NCBI GenBank assembly: GCA_018971065.1
Contig: JAGWVC010000030.1
Coordinates: 1-37,835 of the forward strand
DNA length: 37,835 nucleotides
Direction of reading: 5' to 3'
Origin: Sphingomonadales bacterium
GTDB taxonomy: Bacteria > Pseudomonadota > Alphaproteobacteria > Sphingomonadales > Sphingomonadaceae
Below the pieces are notes generated by a model. The model was not told the DNA's origin and did not search any database. It saw only the letters and a list, made by a program, of their open reading frames with translations. The first letter of the stretch is position 1, and every line of letters begins with the position of its first letter. Position numbers and translations under genes: made by a program. Shown here piece by piece: positions 15,009 to 24,190 of the stretch.

Positions 15009-16726
15009 CGCTCGCCCCGCACCGCTTTCAGGAACTTGCCGCGATCGACCTTGCCCGAGGCCGTGCGCGGCAGCGACAGGTGGGTCACATCCACCTCGCG
15101 CGGCACCTTGTAGATGGCGAGGTGGAGCTTGCAGAACGCCTTGACCGCATCACCATCGCTGTGCGCGCCCTCGTCGAGCACGACCCGCGCCGCCATCCGC
15201 TCACCCAGCCGCGAATCGGGCATGCCATAGGCGATCGCCTCACGCACACCCGGCATCGCCATCAACACCCGCTCGACCTCCGCGCAGTAGATGTTCTCGC
15301 CGCCCGAGATGACCATGTTCTTCTTGCGATCGACGATCGAATAGATGCCCCGTTCGTTGACCGTGGCAATGTCGCCCGAATCGAGCCAACCGTCCTGCAA
15401 TGCCTCCGCCGTGGCCTCGGGATCGCCGACATATTCGTTCATCAGCATCGGGCTGCGCACCCACAGCTCGCCGTGCTCGCCGATTTCCGCCTGGCTGCCA
15501 TCGGCCCGGCGCAGTTGCAGCTCCACGGTCGGAACCGGCCAGCCGCACGAGGCGGGATGATCGAGATAGATCGCCCCGCTGATGTTGGTGGTCTGCGCGG
15601 TCGCCTCGGTCTGCCCATAGCCGTTGGCGAGCTGGCAATTGGGCATCCGCTTGCGGATTTCCTCGACCAGCGAGAGGTTCAGCGGCGCGGCGCCATTCAC
15701 CATGTAGCGCACCTGCCCCAGCAAGGCGCTGGTGGCGCGCGGGCTGCGGAACATGTCGAACAGCATCGCCGGCACGAACGACAATCGCGTCATGCCGACA
15801 TGCTCGATCATGTCGAAGGCGATCTCGGCGTTCCATTTGCCCATGATGTGGATGGTGGTGCCCACCGACAGCGCGCGCAGGATCGGCATGATCCCCGAAA
15901 GATGGAACATCGGCCCGAGGATCACCGCCGGCGTCGCCATCGCCCGCTGGTGCGCGGGCAGCGTCTCGCCGCTTTCCTCCTCATAGCGCATGTCCTGCAA
16001 GGTGCCGATCAGCGTCGCCACCGCCACCGAATGAGTCAGCGCCCCGTGGCTGAGCAGCGCGCCCTTGGGAAAGCCGGTGGTCCCCGACGTGTAGAGGATG
16101 ATCGCGCCATCGCCGGGGGCCATCTCCTCGGCGGTGAAGGTGAGGCCGGGAGCCGGCGTGGACAGCGCGTCGAAGTCGGCGTCGCCGGCCCGCAGCGGCG
16201 ATTGCGCCGCGCCGATGACGATGCGCGGCCAGCCCGGATCGGGGCATTCGGCAGCGATGACGGCATCGCGTTCGGCATCGAGGATCGCGAGGCCGCAGCC
16301 CACCTTGTCGATCGCCCGCAACATCTCCTCGGCCACGCCGCGGCTGTTGACCAGCGCCGCCTGCGCGCCCAGCGCGGTGATCGCGATCGTCGCCAGAATC
16401 CATTCCGGCCGGTTGGCGGTCACAACCGCCACCCTCGTTCCCCGCCCTACGCCGAAGTCCGCCTTCAACCGCGCCGCCAGCGCCGCAGCGCGCGCGAAGC
16501 CTTCGGCATAAGTCATGCGGACATCGCCGGCGACGATCATCTCGCGATCCGCGAACGCCTGCGCCCGCGCGAACAACCCGGCAAGGTTGCGCGGCTCTCC
16601 CTTGAACACCGACAGGCGCCGGCCGGCAATTTCCTCGTCGGCCAGTTCCCACGACTTTCCGGGACCGACCAGGCGATCGATCAGCGGGTCGCGAATGTTC
16701 TCGCGCCAGGCGGCGTCGTTTGCCAT
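15005..16726 (-). CDS. Acyl-CoA synthetase (AMP-forming)
   Basis: A 573-residue adenylate-forming ligase, the second of the window. YTSGTTGFPKG lies at 212-222, NGYGQTEAT is the A5 motif, WLDSGDIA the A7 region, DRKKNMVISGGENIY the A8 hinge, and K559 (TASGK) the catalytic lysine. The N-terminus of about 45 residues before the domain is somewhat longer than in short-chain ligases. The ATG at 16726 follows GGGAGAAG. It differs strongly from the ligase at 5033-6610, so the two probably activate different acids, for example a side-chain acid and a ring-derived acid. It forms a two-gene operon with the isomerase-type crotonase. Confidence 0.88.
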   Translation of the reverse strand: MANDAAWRENIRDPLIDRLVGPGKSWELADEEIAGRRLSVFKGEPRNLAGLFARAQAFADREMIVAGDVRMTYAEGFARAAALAARLKADFGVGRGTRVAVVTANRPEWILATIAITALGAQAALVNSRGVAEEMLRAIDKVGCGLAILDAERDAVIAAECPDPGWPRIVIGAAQSPLRAGDADFDALSTPAPGLTFTAEEMAPGDGAIILYTSGTTGFPKGALLSHGALTHSVAVATLIGTLQDMRYEEESGETLPAHQRAMATPAVILGPMFHLSGIMPILRALSVGTTIHIMGKWNAEIAFDMIEHVGMTRLSFVPAMLFDMFRSPRATSALLGQVRYMVNGAAPLNLSLVEEIRKRMPNCQLANGYGQTEATAQTTNISGAIYLDHPASCGWPVPTVELQLRRADGSQAEIGEHGELWVRSPMLMNEYVGDPEATAEALQDGWLDSGDIATVNERGIYSIVDRKKNMVISGGENIYCAEVERVLMAMPGVREAIAYGMPDSRLGERMAARVVLDEGAHSDGDAVKAFCKLHLAIYKVPREVDVTHLSLPRTASGKVDRGKFLKAVRGER

Positions 16727-16757
16727 CGCTTCAACTTCTCCCGGTGAATCGCGGACC

Positions 16758-16781
16758 TATTGCCGTTCGGGCGTAGCAATA
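16758..16781. promoter_or_regulatory. Inverted repeat between the ligase and MFS genes
   Basis: TATTGC (16758-16763) and GCAATA (16776-16781) are perfect complements with a 12-base spacer, placed in the 210-base gap between the divergent ligase and MFS genes and 32 bases upstream of the ligase ATG. The half-site is like that of the TetR palindrome but in the opposite orientation. It may be a site for the same regulator or a different one. A second small repeat, GATCGG-CTC-CCGATC, is at 16817-16831. Confidence 0.35.
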
Positions 16782-16936
16782 TCGCCGGCCCCAACGCTAG
16801 GGAAGGCCGCAAATCAGATCGGCTCCCGATCGCGGGGACGATGCCCGCGCAGAATGGATTGCCGCTGGCGCATTACAGACGATTCCGGCAAGATCGGGCC
16901 AACGCCGCGACATCGGCTTCGGGGAGAGAGAGGTCT

Positions 16937-18199
16937 ATGGGGTCCGGCAGCGCTGCCAATCCACCACCGGGCGAATGGCGCCAGCATGGCCGCGTGGTCT
17001 TTGCCGCGATGGCCGGCGTTGCCGTTTCCACCGTCGCGTCCTATTCCACGGCGGTCTTCATCGCGCCACTGGAGCGCGAATTCGGCTGGAGCCGGGCCGA
17101 CATCGCCGGTGCGCACATGATCGCCGGCGCCGCCACGATCGTGCTGGCACCCGGCACCGGCTGGCTGGTCGATCGCTTCGGCGCGCGCCGGGTCGGTATC
17201 GCCGCCGCCTTCGCGATGTGTGGCGCGATGGCCGGACTGTCGCTGACCGGACCGAGCATCTGGTCATGGCGGGCGTTGTGGCTGTTCGTCGCCGCCGCGG
17301 TGGTGCTGATCCAGCCCACGGTGTGGACGTCGGGCGTGGCCAGCCTGTTCGAACGCGGACGCGGGCTGGCGCTGGCGGTCACGCTGTGCGGGAGCGGCAT
17401 CGGCTCGCTGATCACCCCGCCGCTGAGCTATTACCTGATCGAGCATTTCGGCTGGCGCCTGGCATTCGTCGGGCTGGGCGCGTTCTGGGCCGTCGTGTCG
17501 ATTCCGCCGATCGTGCTGTTCTACTCCAGTGCGGTGGACTTGCGCCGGGGTGCGAAATCGCAAAGGCCGCCTCTCCTGACACCCGCAGTGCCGCATGGCG
17601 ATGTGCGCACCGTCATGCGCAGCCGCCGCTTCCTGACCCTGGTCCTTGCCGGGTTCTGCTTCGCGATGGTGGCGGTTCCGGTGGTGCTGACGCTGGTCCC
17701 CCTGCTCACCGCCAACGGCATTCCCGGCGCCCGCGCGGCCGGAATCGCCTCGACGGTGGGCTTTGCCACGATCTTCGGCCGCCTCAACATCGGCCTGTTG
17801 CTGGACCGCGTGCCGGCGCGGTTCGTCGGCGCCGCCTGCGCCTGCGTGCCGATCGCCGGCTACCTGACCCTGCTGCTCAATCCTGGCTCGATCCCCGCCG
17901 CAACGATTGCCGCGCTGATCTTCGGCCTGGCGATGGGGGCAGAGCTCGACATCCTCGCCTACCTGGTCTCGCGCTATTTCCCGATCCATCACTTCGGGAC
18001 GCTGTTCGGCACGATCGGCGGCTTCGTCACGCTGGCCGGCTCGACCGGTCCCGTGCTGCTCAATTCGGTGTACGACCATTCCCGCAGCTATGCGCCGGCA
18101 CTATGGGGCATGATCCCGCTGTGTGCGATCACGGCGCTGCTCCTCCTCACGCTGGGAAGCTACCCGGCTCACCCGCCCGCTGAAAGCCCCACCGCATGA
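16937..18199 (+). CDS. Major facilitator superfamily transporter
   Basis: A 420-residue inner-membrane transporter with about 12 hydrophobic helices and a central hydrophilic loop around residues 205-220. The loop between helices 2 and 3 has the MFS motif GWLVDRFGARR. The proline-rich start (PPPGEW) is followed directly by the first helix (VVFAAMAGVAVS). The layout is like OFA/monocarboxylate or sugar-acid MFS carriers of catabolic clusters. The ATG at 16937 has GAGAGAGG just before; an upstream frame without ribosome site is rejected. Its stop overlaps the ATG of the next gene (ATGA). It probably imports a substrate acid or exports a product; direction and substrate are unknown. Confidence 0.85.
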   Translation: MGSGSAANPPPGEWRQHGRVVFAAMAGVAVSTVASYSTAVFIAPLEREFGWSRADIAGAHMIAGAATIVLAPGTGWLVDRFGARRVGIAAAFAMCGAMAGLSLTGPSIWSWRALWLFVAAAVVLIQPTVWTSGVASLFERGRGLALAVTLCGSGIGSLITPPLSYYLIEHFGWRLAFVGLGAFWAVVSIPPIVLFYSSAVDLRRGAKSQRPPLLTPAVPHGDVRTVMRSRRFLTLVLAGFCFAMVAVPVVLTLVPLLTANGIPGARAAGIASTVGFATIFGRLNIGLLLDRVPARFVGAACACVPIAGYLTLLLNPGSIPAATIAALIFGLAMGAELDILAYLVSRYFPIHHFGTLFGTIGGFVTLAGSTGPVLLNSVYDHSRSYAPALWGMIPLCAITALLLLTLGSYPAHPPAESPTA

Positions 18200-19239
18200 T
18201 CAAGCTTGCTTACGACCTCGGCTACAGCGGCGCCCGCATGGAATTGCCGATCGACCGCATCCGGCGTGCCGAGGAACTCGGCTTCGATGCGGTGTGGACC
18301 GCCGAATCGTATGGCTCTGACGCGTTCAGCCCCCTCGCCTTCATCGCCGCGCAGACCCGCCGCATCCGCCTCGCCACCGGCATCGCCCAACTCGCCGCGC
18401 GCACGCCGGCCAACTGCGCGATGACCGCGCAGACCATCGAGGCGCTGGCTGGTGAAGGCCGGATGATCGTCGGCCTTGGCGTTTCGGGTCCGCAGATCGT
18501 CGAGGGCTGGTACGGCCAACCGTGGGGCAAGCCCGGCACGCGCATCCGCGACTATGTGGCGATCATGCGCAAGATCTGGCGCCGCGAGGCACCGGTTCGC
18601 CACGCCGGCGAGGAAATTGCGCTGCCTTATGAAGGCCCGGGCGCCACCGGTCTCGGCAAGCCGCTGAAGTCGATCCTTCACGGCAACCCCGCAATCCCGG
18701 TCATGCTCGGCACCGCCACCCCCGCGAACATCCGGCTGACCGGCGAGATTGCCGATGGCTGGCTGTCGATGCACGAAACACCGGCAAGCGTGACGGCAAA
18801 GCTGCCGTTGCTGGAGCAGGGCCTTGCCCGCCGCAGCGACGGCAAGCGCCTTGCCGACATCGAGATCGTCGGCAACGCGAAGCTGGTGCTGACCGACGAC
18901 GTCCGCGCCGCGATCGACGCCGCGAAACCCGGCATCGCGCTCTATGTCGGCGGCATGGGGGCAAAGGCGAAGAACTTCCACAAGGACGCGATGGTGGCGC
19001 GTGGTTATGCCGCCGAAGCCGAACGCATCCAGGAACTGTTCCTGGCCGGCCACAAGGCCGAAGCCACCGCCGCCGTGCCTGACGAATACATCGACGAAAG
19101 CGGCATGATCGGCCCGGAAACGCGGCTTGCGGAAAAGTATGCGGCCTGGCGCGATTCCCCGTTCACGATGGTGCGGCTGGGCAACCCCGACATCGCCGCG
19201 ATGGAAGCGATCGCGCGGATCGCGGCGCGGGCGGGATGA
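18196..19239 (+). CDS. Luciferase-like (LLM class) flavin oxidoreductase
   Basis: A 347-residue TIM-barrel protein of the bacterial-luciferase family, with the typical start strand (LAYDLGY), VWTAESYG, and IRLATGIAQL followed by RTPANCAMTAQTIEALAGEGR and LGVSGPQ. Family members are F420- or FMN-dependent reductases, dehydrogenases or monooxygenases. Alphaproteobacteria of this kind rarely make F420, so reduced FMN or another flavin is the more cautious guess. It overlaps the MFS stop (ATGA) and the following SDR start (ATGA), so all three are coupled. It could saturate or oxidise a ring ketone of the pathway; no specific substrate can be assigned. Confidence 0.83.
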   Translation: MIKLAYDLGYSGARMELPIDRIRRAEELGFDAVWTAESYGSDAFSPLAFIAAQTRRIRLATGIAQLAARTPANCAMTAQTIEALAGEGRMIVGLGVSGPQIVEGWYGQPWGKPGTRIRDYVAIMRKIWRREAPVRHAGEEIALPYEGPGATGLGKPLKSILHGNPAIPVMLGTATPANIRLTGEIADGWLSMHETPASVTAKLPLLEQGLARRSDGKRLADIEIVGNAKLVLTDDVRAAIDAAKPGIALYVGGMGAKAKNFHKDAMVARGYAAEAERIQELFLAGHKAEATAAVPDEYIDESGMIGPETRLAEKYAAWRDSPFTMVRLGNPDIAAMEAIARIAARAG

Positions 19240-20006
19240 CAGCGGCCCCCAACTTCTCGCTCGACCTCTCCGGGCAGGTCGCACTGGTCACCGGGGCGTC
19301 CAGCGGGCTGGGTGAGCGATTCGCGCGCGTGCTCGCCGCCTGCGGCGCGAAAGTCGCCATCGCCGCGCGCCGCCGCGCGGCGCTCGATCGGCTGGCCGAC
19401 GACATCGCGGCAGAGGGCGGCACCGCGCTGCCGCTGGCGCTCGACATGCGCGACATCGCCGCGATACCGGAAGCCGTGGCCCGGGCAGAAGCCGCGCTTG
19501 GCCCGGTCTCGATCCTCGTCAACAACGCCGGCGTCACCGACGGCCGCCGCGCCGTCAACATGACCCCGGACCTGATCGACGCGGTGCTCGAAACCAACCT
19601 GCGCGGGCCCTATGTGCTCGCCTGCGAGGTCACACGCCGGCTGATCGCGGCGAACCGGCCCGGCCGCATCGTCAATGTCGGCTCGATCGGCGCGTTCACC
19701 TGCTCGAAGCCGGGACAATCGCTGTACTCGGTCAGCAAGGCCGGCATCGTGCGGATGACCGAAGTGCTGGCGGTGGAATGGGCGCCGCATTTCATCAACG
19801 TCAACGCCATTGCCCCCGGCACCTTCCATTCGGAGATGACCGGCAAGATGATCGCGAAGCTGGGCGATCTTTCCGCGCATACCCCCCGCAAGCGCTACTG
19901 CGATCCGGCGCAGCTCGATTCGACGCTGCTGTTCCTGGTTTCCCCCTCGTCAGAGGCAGTGACCGGCACGGTGATCAAGGTGGACGACGGCCAGACCGGT
20001 CGCTAG
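19236..20006 (+). CDS. Short-chain dehydrogenase/reductase (classical SDR)
   Basis: A 256-residue classical SDR with TGASSGLG at 19-26, NNAG at 96-99, S150 and Y164-x3-K168 (YSVSK). The second strand ends AIAARR, so two arginines suggest a preference for NADP(H). The C-terminus has VTGTVIKVDDGQ, the usual end of the fold. The ATG overlaps the stop of the luciferase-like gene by four bases. It is the last gene of the MFS operon, with a putative operator (20015-20042) and then the aldehyde dehydrogenase. Probably it acts on a hydroxyl/keto pair of the substrate. Confidence 0.86.
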   Translation: MTAAPNFSLDLSGQVALVTGASSGLGERFARVLAACGAKVAIAARRRAALDRLADDIAAEGGTALPLALDMRDIAAIPEAVARAEAALGPVSILVNNAGVTDGRRAVNMTPDLIDAVLETNLRGPYVLACEVTRRLIAANRPGRIVNVGSIGAFTCSKPGQSLYSVSKAGIVRMTEVLAVEWAPHFINVNAIAPGTFHSEMTGKMIAKLGDLSAHTPRKRYCDPAQLDSTLLFLVSPSSEAVTGTVIKVDDGQTGR

Positions 20007-20014
20007 AACAGTTA

Positions 20015-20042
20015 TGAATCGAGTGCATTGCATTGATGCACT
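20015..20042. promoter_or_regulatory. Palindromic region before the aldehyde dehydrogenase (putative operator)
   Basis: TGAAT-N12-ATTGA spans 20015-20036 and overlaps an inverted repeat AGTGCAT (20022-20028) and ATGCACT (20036-20042). It lies between the SDR stop and the aldehyde dehydrogenase ATG (20058), so the latter may have its own promoter. It is one of the five candidate members of the shared 22-bp motif. Confidence 0.45.
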
Positions 20043-20057
20043 TGCCGGAGACCCCGC

Positions 20058-21539
20058 ATGACCGCCCCCAACCGCACCGTCGCCATCCGCCACCCCCGCA
20101 GCTTCTTCATCGGTGGCGAATGGGCAGCGCCAAGCTCCGACGCGGTGATCGAAGTGCTCGACAGCGCCACCGAGACGCCATTCCTGGTGGTTGCCGAGGC
20201 ACAGGCGGCAGACATCGGCCGCGCGGTCACCGCAGCACGCCACGCCTTCGACCATGGCCCGTGGCCACGCCTCACCCCGCAGGAACGCGCGGTCACGCTG
20301 AACCGCATCGCCGAATTATACACCACTTATGCCGACGCTTTCGCCGATTCATGGACGATGGAATCGGGCACCATTCGCCGCATGTCCGCGCACACCGCAG
20401 CCGGCACCGCGCAGACCTTCCGGTACTACGCCGGTCTGGCCGACACGTTCGACTGGCACGAGCGCCACACCGCGCAGTTCGGCGAGCCGGCGCTGCTGGT
20501 GCGCGAGCCGGTGGGCGTGGTCGGCGCGATCATCCCCTGGAACGCGCCGAACATGCTGATGGCCTACAAGGCCGCCCCCGCGCTGCTGGCCGGCTGCACG
20601 CTGATCATCAAGGCCTCGCCCGAAGCGCCCAGCGCGCCCTACCTGTTCGCGCAGATCTGCGAGGAAGCCGGGGTTCCGCCCGGGGTCGTCAACGTGCTTA
20701 CCGCCGATCGCGAAGTATCCGAACTGCTGGTCCGCGATCCACGCGTGGACAAGATCAGCTTCACCGGCTCCACCGCCGCCGGCCGCAAGATCGGGTCGAT
20801 CATGGGCGGGCGCGTCGGCCGCTGCACGCTCGAACTCGGCGGCAAGTCGCCGGCGGTCGTGCTCGACGATGCCGACCTCGGCATGGTGGCCGCCAAGCTC
20901 GCCGGCTCGGCCCCGGTGATGACCGGGCAGGTCTGCGCCTCGCTGACCCGCGTCGTGGTCGGCCGGGACCGTCACGACGCGCTGGTCGATGCGCTGGCCG
21001 GCAGCTTCAGCCAGATCACCGTTGGCGATCCGTTCGACGAGGCGACGCGCATGGGGCCGCTGGCGATGGCCCGCCAGCTCGATCGCGTCGAAAGCTACAT
21101 CGCGGCCGGCCAGGCCGACGGCGCCCGCCTTGCCACCGGCGGCGGCCGTCCCGCCCACCTCAATCGCGGCTATTTCATCGAACCGACCGTGTTCGGCAAC
21201 GTCAGCAACGACAGCCGCATCGCCCGCGAGGAAATCTTCGGCCCGGTCATCAGCGTGATTCCCGCCCGCGACGAGGCCGAAGCGATCGCCATCGCCAACG
21301 ACAGCGAATACGGCCTCAACGCCAGCGTGTTCACCAGTGACCCGGAACGCGCCTGGGCGGTCGGCCGCCAGCTTCGTTCGGGCACGGTCGGCGTCAATGG
21401 CTTCAAGACCGATTTCACCATCGCCTTCGGCGGCTACAAGCAATCGGGCATCGGCCGTGAAGGCGGTGTCGAAGGGCTGCGGCTGTTCCTGGAAAGCAAG
21501 ACGATGATCTTCGACACGATGCCCGCATCGCTGGCGTGA
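20058..21539 (+). CDS. NAD(P)-dependent aldehyde dehydrogenase
   Basis: A 493-residue member of the aldehyde dehydrogenase superfamily, oxidising an aldehyde to the acid. The catalytic cysteine is C293 (GQVCASL), the general base E259 (LELGG), N162 (PWN) stabilises the oxyanion, and K185 and FTGSTAAG (235-242) bind the cofactor. The ending GGYKQSGIGREGG is typical. The ATG at 20058 is preceded by GGAG. It sits just after the SDR, so the pair could run alcohol to aldehyde to acid, with the acid activated by a ligase of the island. It is directly adjacent to the convergent AraC gene, with no gap between the stops. Confidence 0.92.
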   Translation: MTAPNRTVAIRHPRSFFIGGEWAAPSSDAVIEVLDSATETPFLVVAEAQAADIGRAVTAARHAFDHGPWPRLTPQERAVTLNRIAELYTTYADAFADSWTMESGTIRRMSAHTAAGTAQTFRYYAGLADTFDWHERHTAQFGEPALLVREPVGVVGAIIPWNAPNMLMAYKAAPALLAGCTLIIKASPEAPSAPYLFAQICEEAGVPPGVVNVLTADREVSELLVRDPRVDKISFTGSTAAGRKIGSIMGGRVGRCTLELGGKSPAVVLDDADLGMVAAKLAGSAPVMTGQVCASLTRVVVGRDRHDALVDALAGSFSQITVGDPFDEATRMGPLAMARQLDRVESYIAAGQADGARLATGGGRPAHLNRGYFIEPTVFGNVSNDSRIAREEIFGPVISVIPARDEAEAIAIANDSEYGLNASVFTSDPERAWAVGRQLRSGTVGVNGFKTDFTIAFGGYKQSGIGREGGVEGLRLFLESKTMIFDTMPASLA

Positions 21540-22481
21540 TCAACCCCGCCGCAAGGCCGAAGGCACACACCCGCGCACCCGCCGGAAGAATCGCCGGAAC
21601 GCGAACGCGTCGCTGAACCCCAGCCGCGCCGCGATCTCGGCAATCGAACCTTCACCGCATTCCAGCCACCCCGTCGCGGTATCGGCAAACGCCGCATCGC
21701 GGATCGCGCGGAAGGTCGTGCCCTCCGCATCGAGCCGCCGCCGCATCGTCGCCGCGCTCATCGCCAGCGTCGCGGCGACGCCGGCGCGATCCGCCTGATG
21801 CGGCAGGCCCCGCTGCAGGCAATCACGCAACAGCCCGTCGACCATCGTGGTCAGGCTGGTCCGCGCCCGGGCGGCACCCAGCGTCAGCGGCATCAACTGG
21901 CGGAAGAATTCGGGCAAGTCCGGGCCGCGCACCACCACCGGCCGCCGCAGGTCCGATGCGGCCAGCACCAGCGCCACCTCGCCCGCCGCGTAAGCGATCG
22001 GCGCATGGAACAGCAGCCGGCCCACGCCTTCGGGCAGACTGTCAGCGTGCCGCACCCGCCCAACGGCGTCATGCATCGACACCTGGGCCAGAAACTCGAC
22101 GGTGGACAGCAGCAGCGACAGCATCCACAATTCGCCGATCAGCCCGCCCGCCCCCGCGCGCCACGGCTCGTTGAACACCAGCGCGATCCGCCGGCCTTCG
22201 TCGCGAAGTTCACTCGGCGCCCTCGCCCCCCAAACCACCGGCGTAAACCGCAGGAACAGCCGCAAGGCGTCGCCGATCGTCGGCGCCGAAACCATGCAGT
22301 GCACCAGCATCTGCCATTGCGCCACCTGCTCCTGCTGGCTGCCAAGTTCACTGCGTTCAAGGACGATCCATTCGCGGTAAAGCTGGACGAAATCGCCCAG
22401 CGGCGTCGCTTCCCGCCCAATACCGGCGGCCGTTTCCACCAGGCGGAGGCTGGCTTGGTCCAGATCGGCAATTTCGGTCAT
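21540..22481 (-). CDS. AraC-family transcriptional regulator
   Basis: A 313-residue regulator with a C-terminal AraC-type DNA-binding domain: two helix-turn-helix units around residues 225-305, ending in IAEIAARLGFSDAFAFRRFFRRVRG. The large N-terminal part (about residues 15-200) resembles the AraC-type arabinose-binding-like domain of the OruR/ArgR-like group and may sense a small molecule. The start at ATG 22481 is followed by TEIADLDQ; extra upstream codons would overlap the intergenic region and lack a ribosome site. It is divergent from the Baeyer-Villiger monooxygenase gene and is thus a likely activator of that operon. Its stop abuts the aldehyde dehydrogenase stop. Confidence 0.86.
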   Translation of the reverse strand: MTEIADLDQASLRLVETAAGIGREATPLGDFVQLYREWIVLERSELGSQQEQVAQWQMLVHCMVSAPTIGDALRLFLRFTPVVWGARAPSELRDEGRRIALVFNEPWRAGAGGLIGELWMLSLLLSTVEFLAQVSMHDAVGRVRHADSLPEGVGRLLFHAPIAYAAGEVALVLAASDLRRPVVVRGPDLPEFFRQLMPLTLGAARARTSLTTMVDGLLRDCLQRGLPHQADRAGVAATLAMSAATMRRRLDAEGTTFRAIRDAAFADTATGWLECGEGSIAEIAARLGFSDAFAFRRFFRRVRGCVPSALRRG

Positions 22482-22559
22482 GCAGGGACGCCTTGCGCAG
22501 CATTTCATCGAATTGATTAGCAATCTTGACGCGTTTTGTATCTATCTTGTGATGCGCTC

Positions 22560-22574
22560 GGTGCTTTGCGCACC
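22560..22574. promoter_or_regulatory. Inverted repeat in the AraC/BVMO intergenic region
   Basis: GGTGC (22560-22564) and GCACC (22570-22574) are complementary with a 5-base centre, in the 140-base gap between divergent genes, 48 bases before the BVMO start. The gap also holds GATTAGCAATC. These are only short candidates for an AraC or other binding site. Confidence 0.25.
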
Positions 22575-22621
22575 ACTGGCCGCCGCTACGATCGCGGCAA
22601 ACCTGCACGAGGGGATTCGCC

Positions 22622-24097
22622 ATGGCCACCACCGCCGCCAAACCCGGCATCCGCACCATAATCGTCGGCGCCGGCATGTCCGGCATGCTGACCGCCATCA
22701 AGCTGCTCGAAAAGGGCGACACCAATTTCGTCATCTATGAAAAAGGCGATGCGGTGGGTGGCACCTGGCGCGAGAACACTTACCCCGGCCTCGCCTGCGA
22801 TACCCCCGCGCACAGCTACACCTATTCGTTCGCGTACAACCCCGAATGGAGCGCGTTCTACGCCACCGGCACCGAGATTCGTGCGTATTTCGAGGGCATC
22901 GCCACGCGCTACGGCCTGCGCCCGTATATCCGCTTCAACACCGAGATCGCCAGCGCCGCCTGGGACGGCAAGCGCTGGGCCATCCGCACCAAGGCCGGCG
23001 ACAGCGACGCCGGCGAAATCCTGGTCATGGCCACCGGCGTGCTGCACGTGCCGCACGTGGCCGACATTCCCGGCCTGTCCGATTTCGCCGGACCGTGGTT
23101 CCACAGCGCCCGCTGGGATCACACGGTGCCGCTCAAGGGCAAGCGCGTCGGCGTGATCGGCTCGGGCTCCACCGGCGTGCAGATCGTCTCGGCGCTGGTG
23201 CAGGACGGTGTCGAAGTGGTCCATTTCCAGCGCACGCCGCAGTGGATCATGCCCGCCAACGCGGCCCGCTATAGCGATGCCGACAAGGCGGCCTTCCGCG
23301 CCGATCCCACGCTGATCGAGAACGTGCGCAACGGCCCCGACGCGTTCGCGCGCCGCAACCGTTTCACCCAGGCGATTATCGACGTCGATTCGCCCGAACT
23401 CGCCGAAATCCAGGCCATCGTCGAGAAAAACTTCGAGGAATCGGTCCACGATCCGGTGCTCAAGGAAAAGCTGCGCCCCAACTACCGCGCCGCCTGCAAG
23501 CGCATGATCTTCAGCCACGAATATTACGATGCCATCCAGCAGCCCAACGCCGTCCTTGAAAACGGCGCGATCGACCGCGTGGAAGCCGGCGGCGTGCGCA
23601 TGAAGGACGGCACCTTCCACGAACTCGACGTGATCGCGGTCTGCACCGGCTTCAACGTCGGCGCGTTCATGCGGCCGATGACGATTACCGGCGAAGGCGG
23701 AGTGGAACTGGACGCGGTGTGGGCGCACGGCCCCCACGCCTATTACGCCGTGACCATGCCAGGCTTTCCCAACATGCTGCTTTACCAGGGCCCGACCGGT
23801 CCCGTCGGCAACTTCTCGCTCACCGACATCGCCGAGCACCAGTGGCGCTACTTCGACCAGTTGGTCGATCTGGTCCGCAACGGCCAGTGCGCCGGTTTCG
23901 CCCCCACGCAGGCCGCGCTCGACGATTACATGGCGCGACGCAACGAGCGCGCGAAACGCACCGTGTTCGCCTCGGGCTGCAAGAGCTGGTACCTCGATGC
24001 CGACGGCATTCCGGCGGTGTGGCCGTGGAGCTTCGACCACTTTGCCGAAGTGATGGCGAAGCCGAAACTGGACGATTACACGCTGTCGCCGGCATGA
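22622..24097 (+). CDS. Baeyer-Villiger monooxygenase (type I, flavin)
   Basis: A 491-residue FAD- and NADPH-binding monooxygenase. The first Rossmann motif GAGMSG is at 16-21, the second GSGSTG at 180-185, and the type I BVMO fingerprint FxGxxxHxxxW is exact (FAGPWFHSARW, 155-165). The DTPAHSY region after residue 60 is typical of the family. It would insert oxygen next to a ketone to make an ester or lactone, as in ring opening of steroid or terpenoid ketones. The ATG at 22622 has GAGGGG before it. The operon continues with a SnoaL-like protein, an EthD-like protein and an epoxide hydrolase. Simple N- or S-oxidation cannot be excluded. Confidence 0.88.
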   Translation: MATTAAKPGIRTIIVGAGMSGMLTAIKLLEKGDTNFVIYEKGDAVGGTWRENTYPGLACDTPAHSYTYSFAYNPEWSAFYATGTEIRAYFEGIATRYGLRPYIRFNTEIASAAWDGKRWAIRTKAGDSDAGEILVMATGVLHVPHVADIPGLSDFAGPWFHSARWDHTVPLKGKRVGVIGSGSTGVQIVSALVQDGVEVVHFQRTPQWIMPANAARYSDADKAAFRADPTLIENVRNGPDAFARRNRFTQAIIDVDSPELAEIQAIVEKNFEESVHDPVLKEKLRPNYRAACKRMIFSHEYYDAIQQPNAVLENGAIDRVEAGGVRMKDGTFHELDVIAVCTGFNVGAFMRPMTITGEGGVELDAVWAHGPHAYYAVTMPGFPNMLLYQGPTGPVGNFSLTDIAEHQWRYFDQLVDLVRNGQCAGFAPTQAALDDYMARRNERAKRTVFASGCKSWYLDADGIPAVWPWSFDHFAEVMAKPKLDDYTLSPA

Positions 24098-24190
24098 TGC
24101 CATCGCGGGAACGATGCCGTGCCCCCGCCGCATTGCCATCGCCTGCGGCTTGCCGTTGACTTGCAGCGACCCGCCCTTGCCGAGGACGCC

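Noticed and set aside
16817..16831. GATCGG-CTC-CCGATC inverted repeat upstream of the MFS gene
   Set aside because: Six-pair stem without context; such repeats are common by chance at this G+C content.
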